Shown: piece by piece, positions 34,456 to 45,700 of the stretch
How positions within the stretch are numbered: position 1 is the stretch's first letter
How the letters are laid out: the number at the start of each line of letters is the position of its first letter
From: Chirona hameri
Taxonomy: Eukaryota > Arthropoda > Thecostraca > Balanomorpha > Balanidae
NCBI GenBank assembly: GCA_036785665.1
Contig: JAXIVJ010002696.1
Location: forward strand, 40,979-104,978
DNA: 64,000 nucleotides
Reading direction: 5' to 3'
Translations under genes and position numbers: made by a program
Notes under the pieces: generated by a model
The model's database searches: none
What the model was told of the DNA's origin: nothing
Seen by the model: only the letters and a program-made list of their open reading frames with translations

Positions 34456-35487
34456 GGGCATCAGGTGTGAAGTGATGGCGGATCTTGTATAGGGATGAAA
34501 GGATGGCGTTGCATCGTCGGACCACCATGGATATATGAGGTTCCCATGTCAGGTGCTGGTCGAGGAGGACTCCGAGTATTTTTACATTTTGGCATGGATA
34601 AATTTCCGAGCCGGACAGAGTGATGTGAAAGTCTTTGGCCTTTTTGATGGATGCTTTGGTTCCGATGATGGTAAAGAAAGTCTTGTTCGGATTCATTTTC
34701 AGACTGTTTGCCTGAAACCAATTTTGGAGATGGAGAATCGACTCTTCGACCCGCACCTTCAGGTTGGATAGGCCGTCGGCAGTGGGTGAGGAATGGTCAA
34801 GGAGCTGGGTGTCGTCGGCGTAGGACAGGAGGAGGCGGCCGTGGGTGAGGAAGGAGGACAGGTCTTTGATGAAGATGAGGAAGAGGACTGGTCCGACGAT
34901 GAATCCCTGAGCTACTCCGTGGGTTAGTGGGAGAGGAATGGAGGAGCCGCCGCTTACCGTCTGTTTTCGGTCTTGGAGGTAACTCCGGAACCATGGCGAC
35001 TGCACACCATACCACTCAAGCTTATCCAGTAGGACACCATGATCGACACTGTCGAAGGCCTTCCTCAGATCAAGCGTCGTTAGCGACGCGACTTGGCCCT
35101 GGTCAATCTTTTTTGAGATCCAGTCGACAAAGTCGAGCATGGCGTCCTCCGTGGAGTGGCACGGTTGATACGCATACTGAAATGGGGAGAGTACGTGGTT
35201 GTGGACTAGGTAAGATACGAGTTGAACGGACACTACTTTTTCAGCAATTTTTTAAAGGACCGGTAGGATCGAAATTGGCCGAAAATTGTTCATATCTGAA
35301 CGGTCGCCCGATTTGTGGACTGGGGTAACTCGTGCTATTTTCCAGGCTGTGGGAAAGGTGGATGTGATGATGGAGTGGTTGATGAGATGGAGGATGTGAG
35401 GACCGACAACGGGGAAACACTTCAACGGGGACAAGAGACGAGAGTTGCAATAAAAGACCATTACATTACAACCAGATCAGTATAAAA

Positions 35488-35627
<140 letters not shown>

Positions 35628-35883
35628 ATTTTAACATCGCATTCCACAAATTGTCACTCACCTCAGCATATGCCTCAGCAAAACCGCCGCATCGCGAGAG
35701 CTCCAATGATCAACAACGCAAATGGCAAATGACGTAACCATGGTTACCATTGCGAGAGCCAATCAGATTGCGAGGCACCAACACGTCACAGCCCTGTACT
35801 GAGCGATTCAGAAATGGACCAATACGAAAGCACTACGACGGTACCCCTGGTTGCGGTCTGCGGAGGTTAGGCGTGGTCACCAG

Positions 35884-36329
35884 AGGCCTGTTCACGGGGT
35901 CTGCGGCCGCCGCGGCTCCCGCGGCCAAGAGGGCGGGGCTTAATCGTCAGCCAATCACGAAAGCGCAGATCCGGGAGGGGAGACTCTCCGTTATGCGGCT
36001 CCTGCGGTTGCTCGGGAGCAGCCGCAATAGAACTTCGACATAAATGGCGCGCGTCTGACAAAGGTTGCGCACTGTTGTGTTGATATCGCGGCTCACTGGC
36101 GGTTGTTTGACCAAAAATGACAACTCGTAGTGACTCGTAGATATTCATGTAATTGAGTGGTTTTGAAAAGCATTGATGGTTTTCATGAAATTGCCTATTC
36201 GCTGCGAACGCTACACGTGTCATTTATGGGACGCCATCAGCGGCCGCAAAAGTGTTTAAAGTTGTTCAAATTAAGCTCCGCCTCCTGGCCGCGGGAGCCG
36301 CGGCGGCCGCAGACCCCGTGAACAGGCCT
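35884..36329. mobile_element. PIF/Harbinger-like MITE with CAG duplication
   Basis: Arms of about 60 bp begin AGGCCTGTTCACGGGGTCTG on each side and contain GCGGCCGCCGCGG. The direct repeat CAG flanks them at 35881-35883 and 36330-36332. A 3-bp duplication fits Harbinger. The 446-bp element has no ORF of note. Confidence 0.75.
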
Positions 36330-36969
36330 CAGGGTAATAGGACAACGGGTAGAACAGTAAAGAATTTAACGCCCAAATGAATTAGACAAGATATAATTTG
36401 TATCGTAATTGTTTTGTCTATTATAAATTAAAGGTGTTGTTTGCTAACAATAACTTCTATTTCCATAGATTACATCTGTATTTATTGAATTAAACGCCAG
36501 CAAATATACGAAGTAGTAGTCAAAGTAGTGTATTTGTGGTACATGTAGTAGTATTTGGAAGCGATCATATTCAATTATGCTACGAAGTAGTAGTCGCAGT
36601 AGTGTATATTTCAGTACCGTAGTAGTATTTGGAAGCGATAAGCAGTCGTTCTGACATTTTTTAACCCCCAAGCCGATTTTACCCCTTTACGCCCAAAATA
36701 TCGAAAAATTATAAATAGAAACGTTGTAGCTAAGATTTGTAGCTGTCTGTTCCAGAAGTCGGATTTAAAATATGTACCATAGGTTACGAGCCAGTATCGT
36801 CTGAAAATCATCAATTTAACATGGGAACCCTATGGTGTAGTAGGTTTTTAACGCCTAAACGCCCGAGTGCTGCCAACTGTTACTGGTGGGGGCTGGTGGT
36901 CACAGGTGGGTGGGGGCAAGGCCCTAAAGGGTGGTGGGGGGGGGGGGGGACATCGGGGCCTGTAGCGGG
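36330..36969. other. spacer with a short duplication
   Basis: ACGAAGTAGTAGTC followed by GTAGTGTAT occurs twice (36508 and 36582), and GTAGTATTTGGAAGCGAT also occurs twice. A G run lies near 36940. No gene is seen. Confidence 0.5.
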
Positions 36970-37530
36970 CCATGACTCCCCATGGACCTTCTCAAGCCGA
37001 CGGAGAATCCTCTCAAGTCGATGGAGGGCCGACGAAGGATCCTCTAAGGCCGACAGAGGATCATCTCAGGTCAACTGAAGACCCTCTCAGGCCGACGTAG
37101 GACCCTCTCAAGCCGCGACGGAGTACCCTCTCAGACCGACGGAGGACCCTCTCAAGCCGATGAAGGACCCTCTCAGGCCGACGGAGAACCCTCTCAGGCC
37201 GATGGAGGGCCCTCTGCCAACGGAGAAACCTCTGAGGCCGACGGAGGGCCTCTCCGACCGACGGAGGGTCATATCAGGCCGACGGAGGATCTTCTCAGGC
37301 CGACGGAGGGTACTTTCAGGCCGATGGAGGGCCGGCACTCTCAGCCTGTCGGAGGGCCCTTTCAGGCCGATGGTGGACCCTCTCAGGTCGACGACGGCCC
37401 TTTCAGGCCGACGGAGAGCCCTCTCAGGACGACGGAGGATCCTGTCAGCCCGACGGAGGATCCTCTCGAAGGCCTACGGAGGGTCCTTTCAGGTCAGAGG
37501 ACAGAGGACAGGGAGACGTTCTGAGGTCAG
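36970..37530. repeat. degenerate CTCTCAGGCCGACGGAGGAC array
   Basis: About 24 imperfect copies spaced 20-25 bp apart. The motif is the complement of the GAGAGG array inside the foldback element at 15280-15960. Confidence 0.85.
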
Positions 37531-38072
37531 AGAGATCCTACTATAATATAGGGGCCAAATAGTTCCTATAAGATCAGATTAGGTATTCAGTGGGCCAAAG
37601 AAGGTTGCTGATGGTCAGTCAGTAGACTCTATGGCTTTCAACGTTAGTTCCACCCAGTGTGCGAACCATACAACCGTCAGCTAGCGGGCTTATCACTATT
37701 ATTGCGCTTATCGCGCTTATCGGGCTTATCGCTATTATCGCTATATATTGTAACCTATATACGACCTTGATTACAATGAGTATTGACGAAAACCATGATT
37801 TATATCAGATAGACCAAAACAACCACTCGTTTCCAAAATCCCAGATGCCACCCGACCGCGCACGTTCAAAATCGCAACTACTGCGACGACGGGGCCAAGC
37901 GCTGAGCCGCCGCCGGCCAGGTATCCAGTGACGTCACACCCAATGTGAGCCACCGGGCGATCCGCACATAGGAAAGCCCGGGACGATAGCCCCCCTGAGA
38001 TTACTGACGCAACAGATGCGCGTCACTCAAGGCCGCATATACCAAGGCAATCAATAATCATCTTTCTCGACT
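37531..38072. other. spacer with dispersed repeat fragments
   Basis: Short GGGCTTATCGCTATTATCG repeats lie near 37685-37745. GTATCCAGTGACGTCAC at 37920 is the complement of a stretch near 26245, so part of the 26-kb repeat recurs here inverted. No gene is seen. Confidence 0.5.
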
Positions 38073-39325
38073 CAGAGCCCTAGCCCTGTTCGGCTGCCGG
38101 CTCTCACGCTAGCCAGTGCTAGTGGGCTCGCAGGTTGCCTAGCAACGTGCGATTCACCAATCAGGAGCGAGCATACGATGACGACACGCGCACAGTTTCA
38201 AGTACGTGTGTCCCTTTACGTGACGTCACGTGCTCGCGCGCGAGCGGCATTCCAGCGATTGAAAAAGAGCGCTAGCATGGCTTGCTAACGGGTTTGCTCG
38301 CCGGTGTTCGGCGGCCGCGAGCTGACGTCACTCATTATGACGACACTGCCCTGTGTGACGTCGGTGAGCGCTCTCGCGAGAGCCGGCCGCCGAACAGCGC
38401 TCGGCTCTCACGTTAGCCAGTGCTAGTGGGCTCGCAGGTTGCCTAGCAACGTGCGATTCACCAATCAGGAGCGAGCAAACGATGACGACACGCGCACAGT
38501 TTCATGTACGCGTGCCCCCTTACGTGACGTCACGTGCTAGCGCGCGAGCGGCATTCCAGCGATTGAAAAAGAGCGCTAGCATGGCTTGCTAACGGGTTTG
38601 CTCGCCGGTGTTCGGCGGCCGCGAGCTGACGTCACTCATTATGACGACACTGCCCTGTGTGACGTCGGTGAGCGCTCTCGCGAGAGCCGAGCCCTGTTCG
38701 GCTGCCGGCTCTCACGTTAGCCAGTGCTAGTGGGCTTGCAGGTTGCCTAGCAACGTGCGATTCACCAATCAGGAGCGAGCAAACGATGACGACACGCGCA
38801 CATTTTCATGTACGCGTGCCCCCTTACGTGACGTCACGTGCTCGCGCGCGCGCGGCATTCCAGCGATTGAAAAAGAGCGCTAGCATGGCTTGCTAACGGG
38901 TTTGCTCGCCGGTGTTCGGCGGCCGCGAGCTGACGTCACTCATTATGACGACACTGCCCTGTGTGACGTCGGTGAGCGCTCTCGCGAGAGCTGAGCGCTG
39001 TTCGGCGGCCGGCTCTCGCGAGAGCGCTCACCGACGTCACACAGGGCAGTGTCGTCATAATGAGTGACGTCAGCTCGCGGCCGCCGAACACCGGCGAGCA
39101 AACCCGTTAGCAAGCCATGCTAGCGCTCTTTTTCAATCGCTGGAATGCCGCTCGCGCGCGAGCACGTGACGTCACGTAAGGGGGCACGCGTACATGAAAC
39201 TGTGCGCGTATCGTCATCGTTTGCTCGCTCCTGATTGGTCAATCGCACGTTGCTAGGCAACCTGCGAGCCCACTAGCACTGGCTAGCGTGAGAGCCGGCA
39301 GCCGAACAGGGCTCAGGGCTCCGGT
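38073..39325. repeat. 304-bp palindrome-rich unit: three direct copies and one inverted copy
   Basis: Direct copies start (GGCTCTCACG) at 38099, 38403 and 38707, exactly 304 bp apart. An inverted copy occupies about 39012-39320. Each unit holds the self-complementary ACGTGACGTCACGT, GCTCGCGCGCGAGC (altered in copies 2 and 3) and GCTCTCGCGAGAGC, plus two further GACGTC sites. The outermost ends match in inverted form (GAGCCCT..), so the block may be a foldback element whose left arm was amplified. Confidence 0.93.
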
Positions 39326-39647
39326 CGCCGAACAGCACTCGGGCCGCCGAACAGCGCTCAGCTGACTAAGTGAATGCGCCAGAAACGTCTCGTAAATTTT
39401 CAAGATTATTATTTCATTTTGCATTGATAAAAATATTATTTGTTTCCTTTCTGAGATGAGGAAACGTCTGATACGTACACGTGTCGAAATAATAAATGGT
39501 TCTAGCTAGATCATCATTTTGTTTACCTTCTTTTCATCAAAATTGATGAAAAGTAAAGAAGGTGTTTAAATAACACTGGGGAAATCCTTCTGCTGTATGC
39601 CTAGACGATTTTGGCGCATATAGTTTGTTATCTACCGTGTAGTTTTA

Positions 39648-39879
39648 CTATCAGCTGGAGTTGTTGCAGCAGTTGGCCGCCAAGGACCACTAGTGAGCCA
39701 GGGTGTTATGACGTCGCAAGCAAATGGTATCAGTTAAATATATAATGATAAATATTTATTTATTTATAAATAAATACATCAATCAATATTTAGTGGTACT
39801 ATTTGTTTGCGACGTCATAACACCCTGGCTCACTCTGGGTCCCTGGCGGCCAACTGCTGCAACAACATCAGCTGATAGT
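39648..39879. mobile_element. small foldback element
   Basis: Arms of about 77 bp (39648-39724 and 39801-39879) share GTTGTTGCAGCAGTTGGCCG and GAGCCAGGGTGTTATGACGT with complementary copies. The loop is AT-rich (TATTTATTTATTTATAAATA). No ORF is present. Confidence 0.82.
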
Positions 39880-40284
39880 GCTAGCCAAAAGTTTTACGGG
39901 GAATCAAAATGGAAAATTGTGATCAGTGGAATTCTCATTTTATTTTGGGTTGTTATTTAATTGATTTGTCTAATAACAACAAATTTACCCACAAAGTTAC
40001 TTCACATAAATTGCCCGATAATTTCGGTACAAGTTCACATACTGACATTGGAGTACCTAAGGCCGTATATACCGGAGTACCTAAGTACCAGTTACTAGAA
40101 AGTTTGTGATTTTTTAGCTATTTTGTTGGTGGATGTCACTTTTGAGTTTGCATTGGAAGGGCTTGGGAAGGACCATTTATTGTCATGATTGTAATAAGGA
40201 CTACTTTCAATAATATTGTTTACTTTTTAGTATCTTGCAAACATTTTCAGCAATTGAAGTGAATGAACAGAAATCAAAATATGG
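39880..40284. other. spacer, nothing recognised
   Basis: It contains the tandem piece GGAGTACCTAAG (40051 and 40074) near a GGCCGTATA motif. No gene is seen. Confidence 0.4.
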
Positions 40285-40680
40285 TTAGGAATGTTTCACC
40301 TTTCACCTTTGTATTAGTTTTAAGCTGAGATAGCCATTATCTTGGGCCATTATTGAAATGTCTAAATTACTAAGGTCATTTTTCCCAAAACTTAACCGTT
40401 TTAAGCAATTTAATTTATTATTTCCAAAATGACTCCAGGCTGGTGCAGCTGCTGATTGGCTGACAGCCACCTTTTCAGCCAATCAGCAGTGGTTTATAGC
40501 TCAATAATGATGTCATTTGCCCAAATCTAAAAGCTTAATTTATATCAAGTTAAGTGACTTCAAGTGAAAAAATATCACCATTGTTTTCAGCAGCACTTAC
40601 TTCATATTTTCTGCTACAACCAGAAATTGCTGAGCTGGTGATATTTGACAACTTTCAGAAAGGTGAAACATTCCCTTTAA
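40285..40680. mobile_element. TTAA-type MITE
   Basis: GGAATGTTTCACCTTTC at the left and GAAAGGTGAAACATTCCCTTTAA at the right are inverted. The right TTAA is at 40677-40680 and the left is degraded to TTAG. The tips resemble those at 33732 and 62778. It abuts a LINE fragment. Confidence 0.7.
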
Positions 40681-40915
40681 CTACCACCAGCCTTATGTGC
40701 TACTTCACAAACACTGCTGTGAAATTGAAGGTCAGAATCGACCACGACTCCCAGGTCTTTGTGAGAAGAAACTGTTTTCAGAGCTGTGCCTGATTGAGAG
40801 TGCTGGGGAGGGGATGCATTTATCCTAATTCCCACATCTATGAAAATGCAGGACAAAACATTTATCAACCAATAAAATGTTTGGTTTTTACCAAGGACAT
40901 GCTGATTTATTGTAT
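40681..40915 (-). pseudogene. LINE reverse transcriptase fragment
   Basis: The - strand reads GTALKTVSSHKDLGVVVDSD then LQFHSSVCEVAHKAGG. The KDLGVVVD motif is the usual thumb-region block of CR1/L2/Jockey-type RTs. The MITE cuts the frame right after it. Confidence 0.7.
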
Positions 40916-41677
40916 CCATTTATAAGTAGTTCATCATTCAATCTGAGTGCTCTGAGTGTCTTCAACATAAGCAAAATACTGTTGGTAACTTAAACTGAAC
41001 AATTTTGGCTAGATTGCATGTTCATGCTAATTTTTGCAAATATTTGTAAGTGTCCAAACACTGATTAAGCTGTTTTGAAGTCTCTCCCATTGGTTTGATA
41101 CAAATATAGATATGGCATACTATCAATGTGTTAAGTTTAGATGATTCACACTTTAATATTTAAACAAAATAGCATTCAATAAACTCAGGTATTTGGGTTC
41201 AATGCACATTTAGTTGAAAAACAGTTAAGCATCAGCTTATTTTAACTCTGTTGTTGTATTTCTCCTATATCTCTGTAAGGTACAACCGTTTAAAGATCCT
41301 CTTCAAATGGAATTCAACTGGCTGTTTTTGTATACATTTTTGAATGCATTTGTCCTTATCAACATCACACAGCTTGAAAACCATTAGTAAGATTAAAGGT
41401 CTCTCCCAACCCCATATGATATTTGAAAAATCACAATGCTATTTCTGCCAAACAGAGTCAGGGTGTTTGTGTTGTAAGTCTACATTGACCTGAGTTCAAG
41501 TTATCTTTCAGCTATTTGGCATTAACTGGGATGGCATTGTTGGCAGCTACCAATTGTGGAGCCAAATAATTGAGAATATGAAGGCAGCAAAACTGATGAT
41601 CAGCTCTAACCCTTTTCTATTGCAGCTCTACAGTCTACAACAGTAAAGTTGAACTCCAATCCTTCTGTTTCAGTTGA
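40916..41677. other. region upstream of the CCDC142-like gene
   Basis: AT-rich, with no promoter element I can name. The bases before the first ATG read TTCTGTTTCAG, a good acceptor, so a non-coding first exon probably lies further left. Confidence 0.5.
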
Positions 41678-42703
41678 ATGGTGGCCCCATCTGAGGAGGA
41701 GCAGCATGTGCAGGAGGGCGGCAACTCTGCACCAGTGCTGGCCTCCTACAGTGAGACAGTAGCTGGGCTGGCGACGGCGGCGGCGGAGCTGGCAGAGCTG
41801 ACTCAGCATGTGCGCCAGCTGTCCGCCGGCCTGGCGTTGGAGATGGAGGCGCAGCGCGCCGCCCGGCCGCCGCCGCCGCTCTCCGCCGGCCAGCTGAGCG
41901 GCGTGTTTCTGGCCGAGGACGGGCTGGCTGATGAACTCCGCCGCCACTGCGCCTCCTGGCGGCGGCTGGCGAGTCAGCTGACGGCGCTGCGCGGCCGGCT
42001 GCGCGCCCACCTCCGGCAGCGGCTGCTGCGCCGGCAGGCGGCCGTCCGCGCCGGGCTATCCTGCCTGGTGCGGGCGCTGGACGGAGCTGTCTCTCTCCTA
42101 CTGGAGCTGACGGCGTTCCGCGCCTACAGCCGCGCGGACGGCACCCACCTGGAGAAGCTGCTGACCGTGCTGTCGGCCGTGCACCAGACCAAGAGCGAGC
42201 TGCTGGCGGGGGCGCCGCAGGAGCCGGCCGCGCTGCCTGGTCTGCGCCTGTTTCGTCTAACCTTCTGCCGCGCGGCGGTCGACCGGCCGCCCTCCATCGA
42301 GAAGCTGTGCGGCCAGCTGGCGCGGGTACGCGCCGGCCGGCTGGCGGCTGCGCTCGAGGCGCGCCTGGCGCAGCAGGTGGAGCTGGACGGACTGCTGCGC
42401 CAGCAGTGGCCGGCGCGGCGTCCGGCCGTCCCCGCGTCGGATGAGTCAGCAGCAGCAGGGACAGCGCTCCGGCTGCCGCCGATCCCGACTATCCTGATCG
42501 AACGCAGCTCACCGACTTCAGGATATTCCAGCTACGGCGGCGATGCCGAGTCGGACGGAGCCGAGCGGGCCGACCGCGCCCCGCCGGCAGACCTGGGTCG
42601 CCTGCTGCGACACGAGGAGAACGCAGTACATAGTCTGCTGCTGGCTGTTCCGGCCGGCGGACCACGGCTACTGGGTCCGCACCTGCGCACAGCACGCGCC
42701 GAG
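41678..42703 (+). CDS. CCDC142: CCDC142-like exon 1
   Basis: ATG follows an AG acceptor by four bases. It encodes 342 residues, rich in Ala, Leu and Arg, with long helices and a Ser/Gly-rich linker (IERSSPTSGYSSYGGDAESD). The donor is GCCGAG|GTCGGT in phase 0. A second donor at GGCAA|GTGAAT would not match exon 2. Confidence 0.82.
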
Positions 42704-45700
42704 GTCGGTCCAGTGGCAAGTGAATGCTGTATGGTGCAGTATTGCAATGCTCAATAATCCATGCGAATGTGCTCGAACACTGCAGGTTTTACCACAAATG
42801 ATGTTACACCCTGCTGTGTCTGAGCAAAACGCATTCGGTTTTCAAATTCGATGTACGCACATCATCGTCGTTGGACACAGACACGTGTCGGCGATATTGA
42901 TGACTGCCCATACAGTTTGCCTGGTGTATCATACGACTACCAGCTACGGTAATTCCTGTGCTTCTCGGTTTCCTAACCTTCAATTCGAACTAAATCTGTG
43001 CTATGCGAATTGCCAACTTATTGTGACCATGTGATTTCGGCTAGCCCGTCCTGTATTTGCGCACTGCCTGGCCGTGTTTGTCAGGGGCGGCTGACGAGCT
43101 GCGGCCGGCGGCAGCTGGTGGCTCTGTACCGGGACGCCGTGTGGCGCTCCGCCTGCGGCAGGCTGCAGCGCCGCCTCCTCTGGGCCGGAGACGCCGCCGG
43201 GGGTCGGCCGGCGCTGGCCGCCGCTGGAGCGCCCGCCGCCCTCCGCTGGCTCGACGAGACGCTCGCCAGGCTCACCGGTGAGTTCCAGTGAGACTGTCCG
43301 ATCACCAGTGGCCGGTGAGTTGAGACGGGCGGTGGCGGTGAGATGTCTGGGACGGACTGAGATGAGTTGACTGGGTAGTTGACTGGGTAGACGAGACGCT
43401 CGCCAGGCTCTCCGGTGAGTTCCAGTGAGACTGCCCGGTCACCAGTCACCAGTGGCCGGTGAGTTGAGACCGGCGGTGGCGGTGAGATGTCTGGGACGGA
43501 CTGAGATGAGTTGACTGGGTAGACGAGACGCTCGCCAGGCTCTCCGGTGAGTTCCAGTGAGACTGCCCGGTCACCAGTCACCAGTGGCCGGTGAGTTGAG
43601 ACTGGCGGTGGCGGTGAGATGTCTGGGGCGGACTGAGATGAGTTGACTGGGTAGTGAGTTGTCTTCAGAAATGTTTTGTTGGCTTGACCTGTGATGTGAA
43701 GGCATATTATTTCCGGTGCGTTATTGTCAGGCATCCGCTTGTTTATTCTTAACTGCAAAGCTCATTGAAGCTTTTAGCATGTAATATCTTTGCCGGAAAC
43801 CTCTCCAGAGAAGCTGACTGAGCTGGGCCTGCCGCTGGAGTCGCTCTCGGCGCGTCTGCGGCTGCCCCTGGTGCCCGTGTACGCGGTGTCCCTGCTCACT
43901 CCGGCGCTGCACCTCAGCCAGAGCACACTGCACGTGCCCGTGCCGCTCGAGGGGGGCCAGCAGTGCACCAAGTGCGGTAAGTACGCTCTGCCGAAATCGT
44001 GTTTTTGAAACGATTTTCTTCACATGCGCAAACTAAAATGTGACGCTTGATTCAATCTGCAGCCGAAACATTTGAACGAATATATTTTAGACACCAGTGT
44101 TGGGTTAAGCATTGGGATAGTGTGTGAGGTTCCAGTTGAATGCTCTACCAAGCGCAGGGGTCTAGAAATGGGGAAATATGTCGCACATAAAACTATCGGT
44201 GGTCATATTTGTCGGTTGGACATCTTTCATTTTCGGTCTTTCTAAAGGTTCCATGTGCTGTTTATTGTTCATTATTTAGTCATTTCATTAAGGTTTGTGG
44301 CCCAGTGTGGCCCAGCCCAGTCAAAGAACGGTTAACTTTGCCGGTCGCAAATTTAAATAATTGAGTCTGATGACAATTTTCTCAACGGCATAAGATACAT
44401 CGCTCAATTTGTGATAGCTATCTTAAGTTTAACAATCGGCAGGCAAACGAAGAAACCAGGCGACAAAAACCTGGAGGAACGTGCGTGTTGGCTTTACGTG
44501 CAGCGGCCGGCGGGAATCACCGGGCGGTCGACTTTGCCGGCCCATAATTGTAAAAGTTTGAGTCGTATTATACTTTAATGGACGAGCGCCTGAAACAGAT
44601 TTGTTATTGGACGAGCCGAAGTCGAATTCAATAAGAAATCGTTCAGGCGCGAGTTCATTAAATATGTTATCATGCAACTGTTCGCCCGAATAATCCAATT
44701 CATGACCAAATATGGTATGATCCAATAACAAATGTTATTGGATCCTGTAGAGTCCATTATCACTTCCCTGTGGTTTTTCCCGTATGTTTTGGTGCAATTT
44801 TAAGCCTAAAACTGGGATCCAGGAAACTTTGCACGAGACGTTAATTTGGATTGTTTTCTTGGATCGTATGCTGTGATTACCATCTTCTTGTTTAAAGAAA
44901 ACTAAAATACATTATATAGCTTTTGTATTGGTAAATACATCGCCGATATTAGTTTTTTGCTGAGTCATCGTATTGCGTTTTGGTTTATACTCTCAAAGAC
45001 GAAAATACGCATCAAACAAAATGTATTGATATACATAGTAGTGCAATTTTGTGCAATTAAAAAAACAATACATTTTTTTGGTCACAGTGTTTACATTTTT
45101 TAATCCGTTAACATAGTCTTTGGCTTCGTTTTCGATTGTATCAACATCATCATCTAACCAATCCGTCAGATTAAAATAAGGCCTTTCCATTGCCATCGAC
45201 TCTGTCTTGTTAAACACACAGGAAATAATATCTAGGACTCTACCGCTTATAAATATTTATATCTCGAATTTTCAGACAAATTATTGCACTCGGCCTTCGG
45301 CCACGTGCAATAATTTGTCTGAAAAGTCTCGATATAAATATTTATTTTCGCGGTATCGTCCAAGAACGTATATTCCCGTTGGCTTCGGCATTACGATCCA
45401 TAAACACATGCATGTATTGGTAAAATGTGTGTAACACGTGCTGAATAGGAAACGGTCTCTCAGTTGCATGCTAATGCACTTGTCTCCACGGCATCGGATA
45501 CATCGCCCAGTTCGTGGCAGACAGACATCTGAAGTTTAATAATCGGCCGGTAAACAAAGAAACCGAGGGAGGACAAAAGCGAGAGGGACGTACGCGTTAA
45601 CCCGCCATTGACGGGGGGGGGGGGCGTTTAACGCCCCCTGATGAATTTTCGCAATAACTGAAAAACTAATAGCGCTATCAACGTGAAACTTCGGGTACCT

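Larger units (their letters stand above)
33245..35460 (-). mobile_element. L2/CR1-like LINE split by a twin MITE
   Basis: The - strand reads NNFRPISILPVL, a frame change near 35250, then FQYAYQPCHSTEDAM, LDLRKAFDSVDHGVLL, YADDTQLL and KILGVLLDQHLTWE to HHFTPDALK at 34455. The frame resumes at 33731 with LLIHAHVFPHIQYCLSVWGG, and NFAARLVTGVRRFEHVTPAL follows. The RT box GVAQGFIVGP differs from the usual GVPQGS. Everything between 33732 and 34455 is inserted MITE DNA. Confidence 0.85.
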
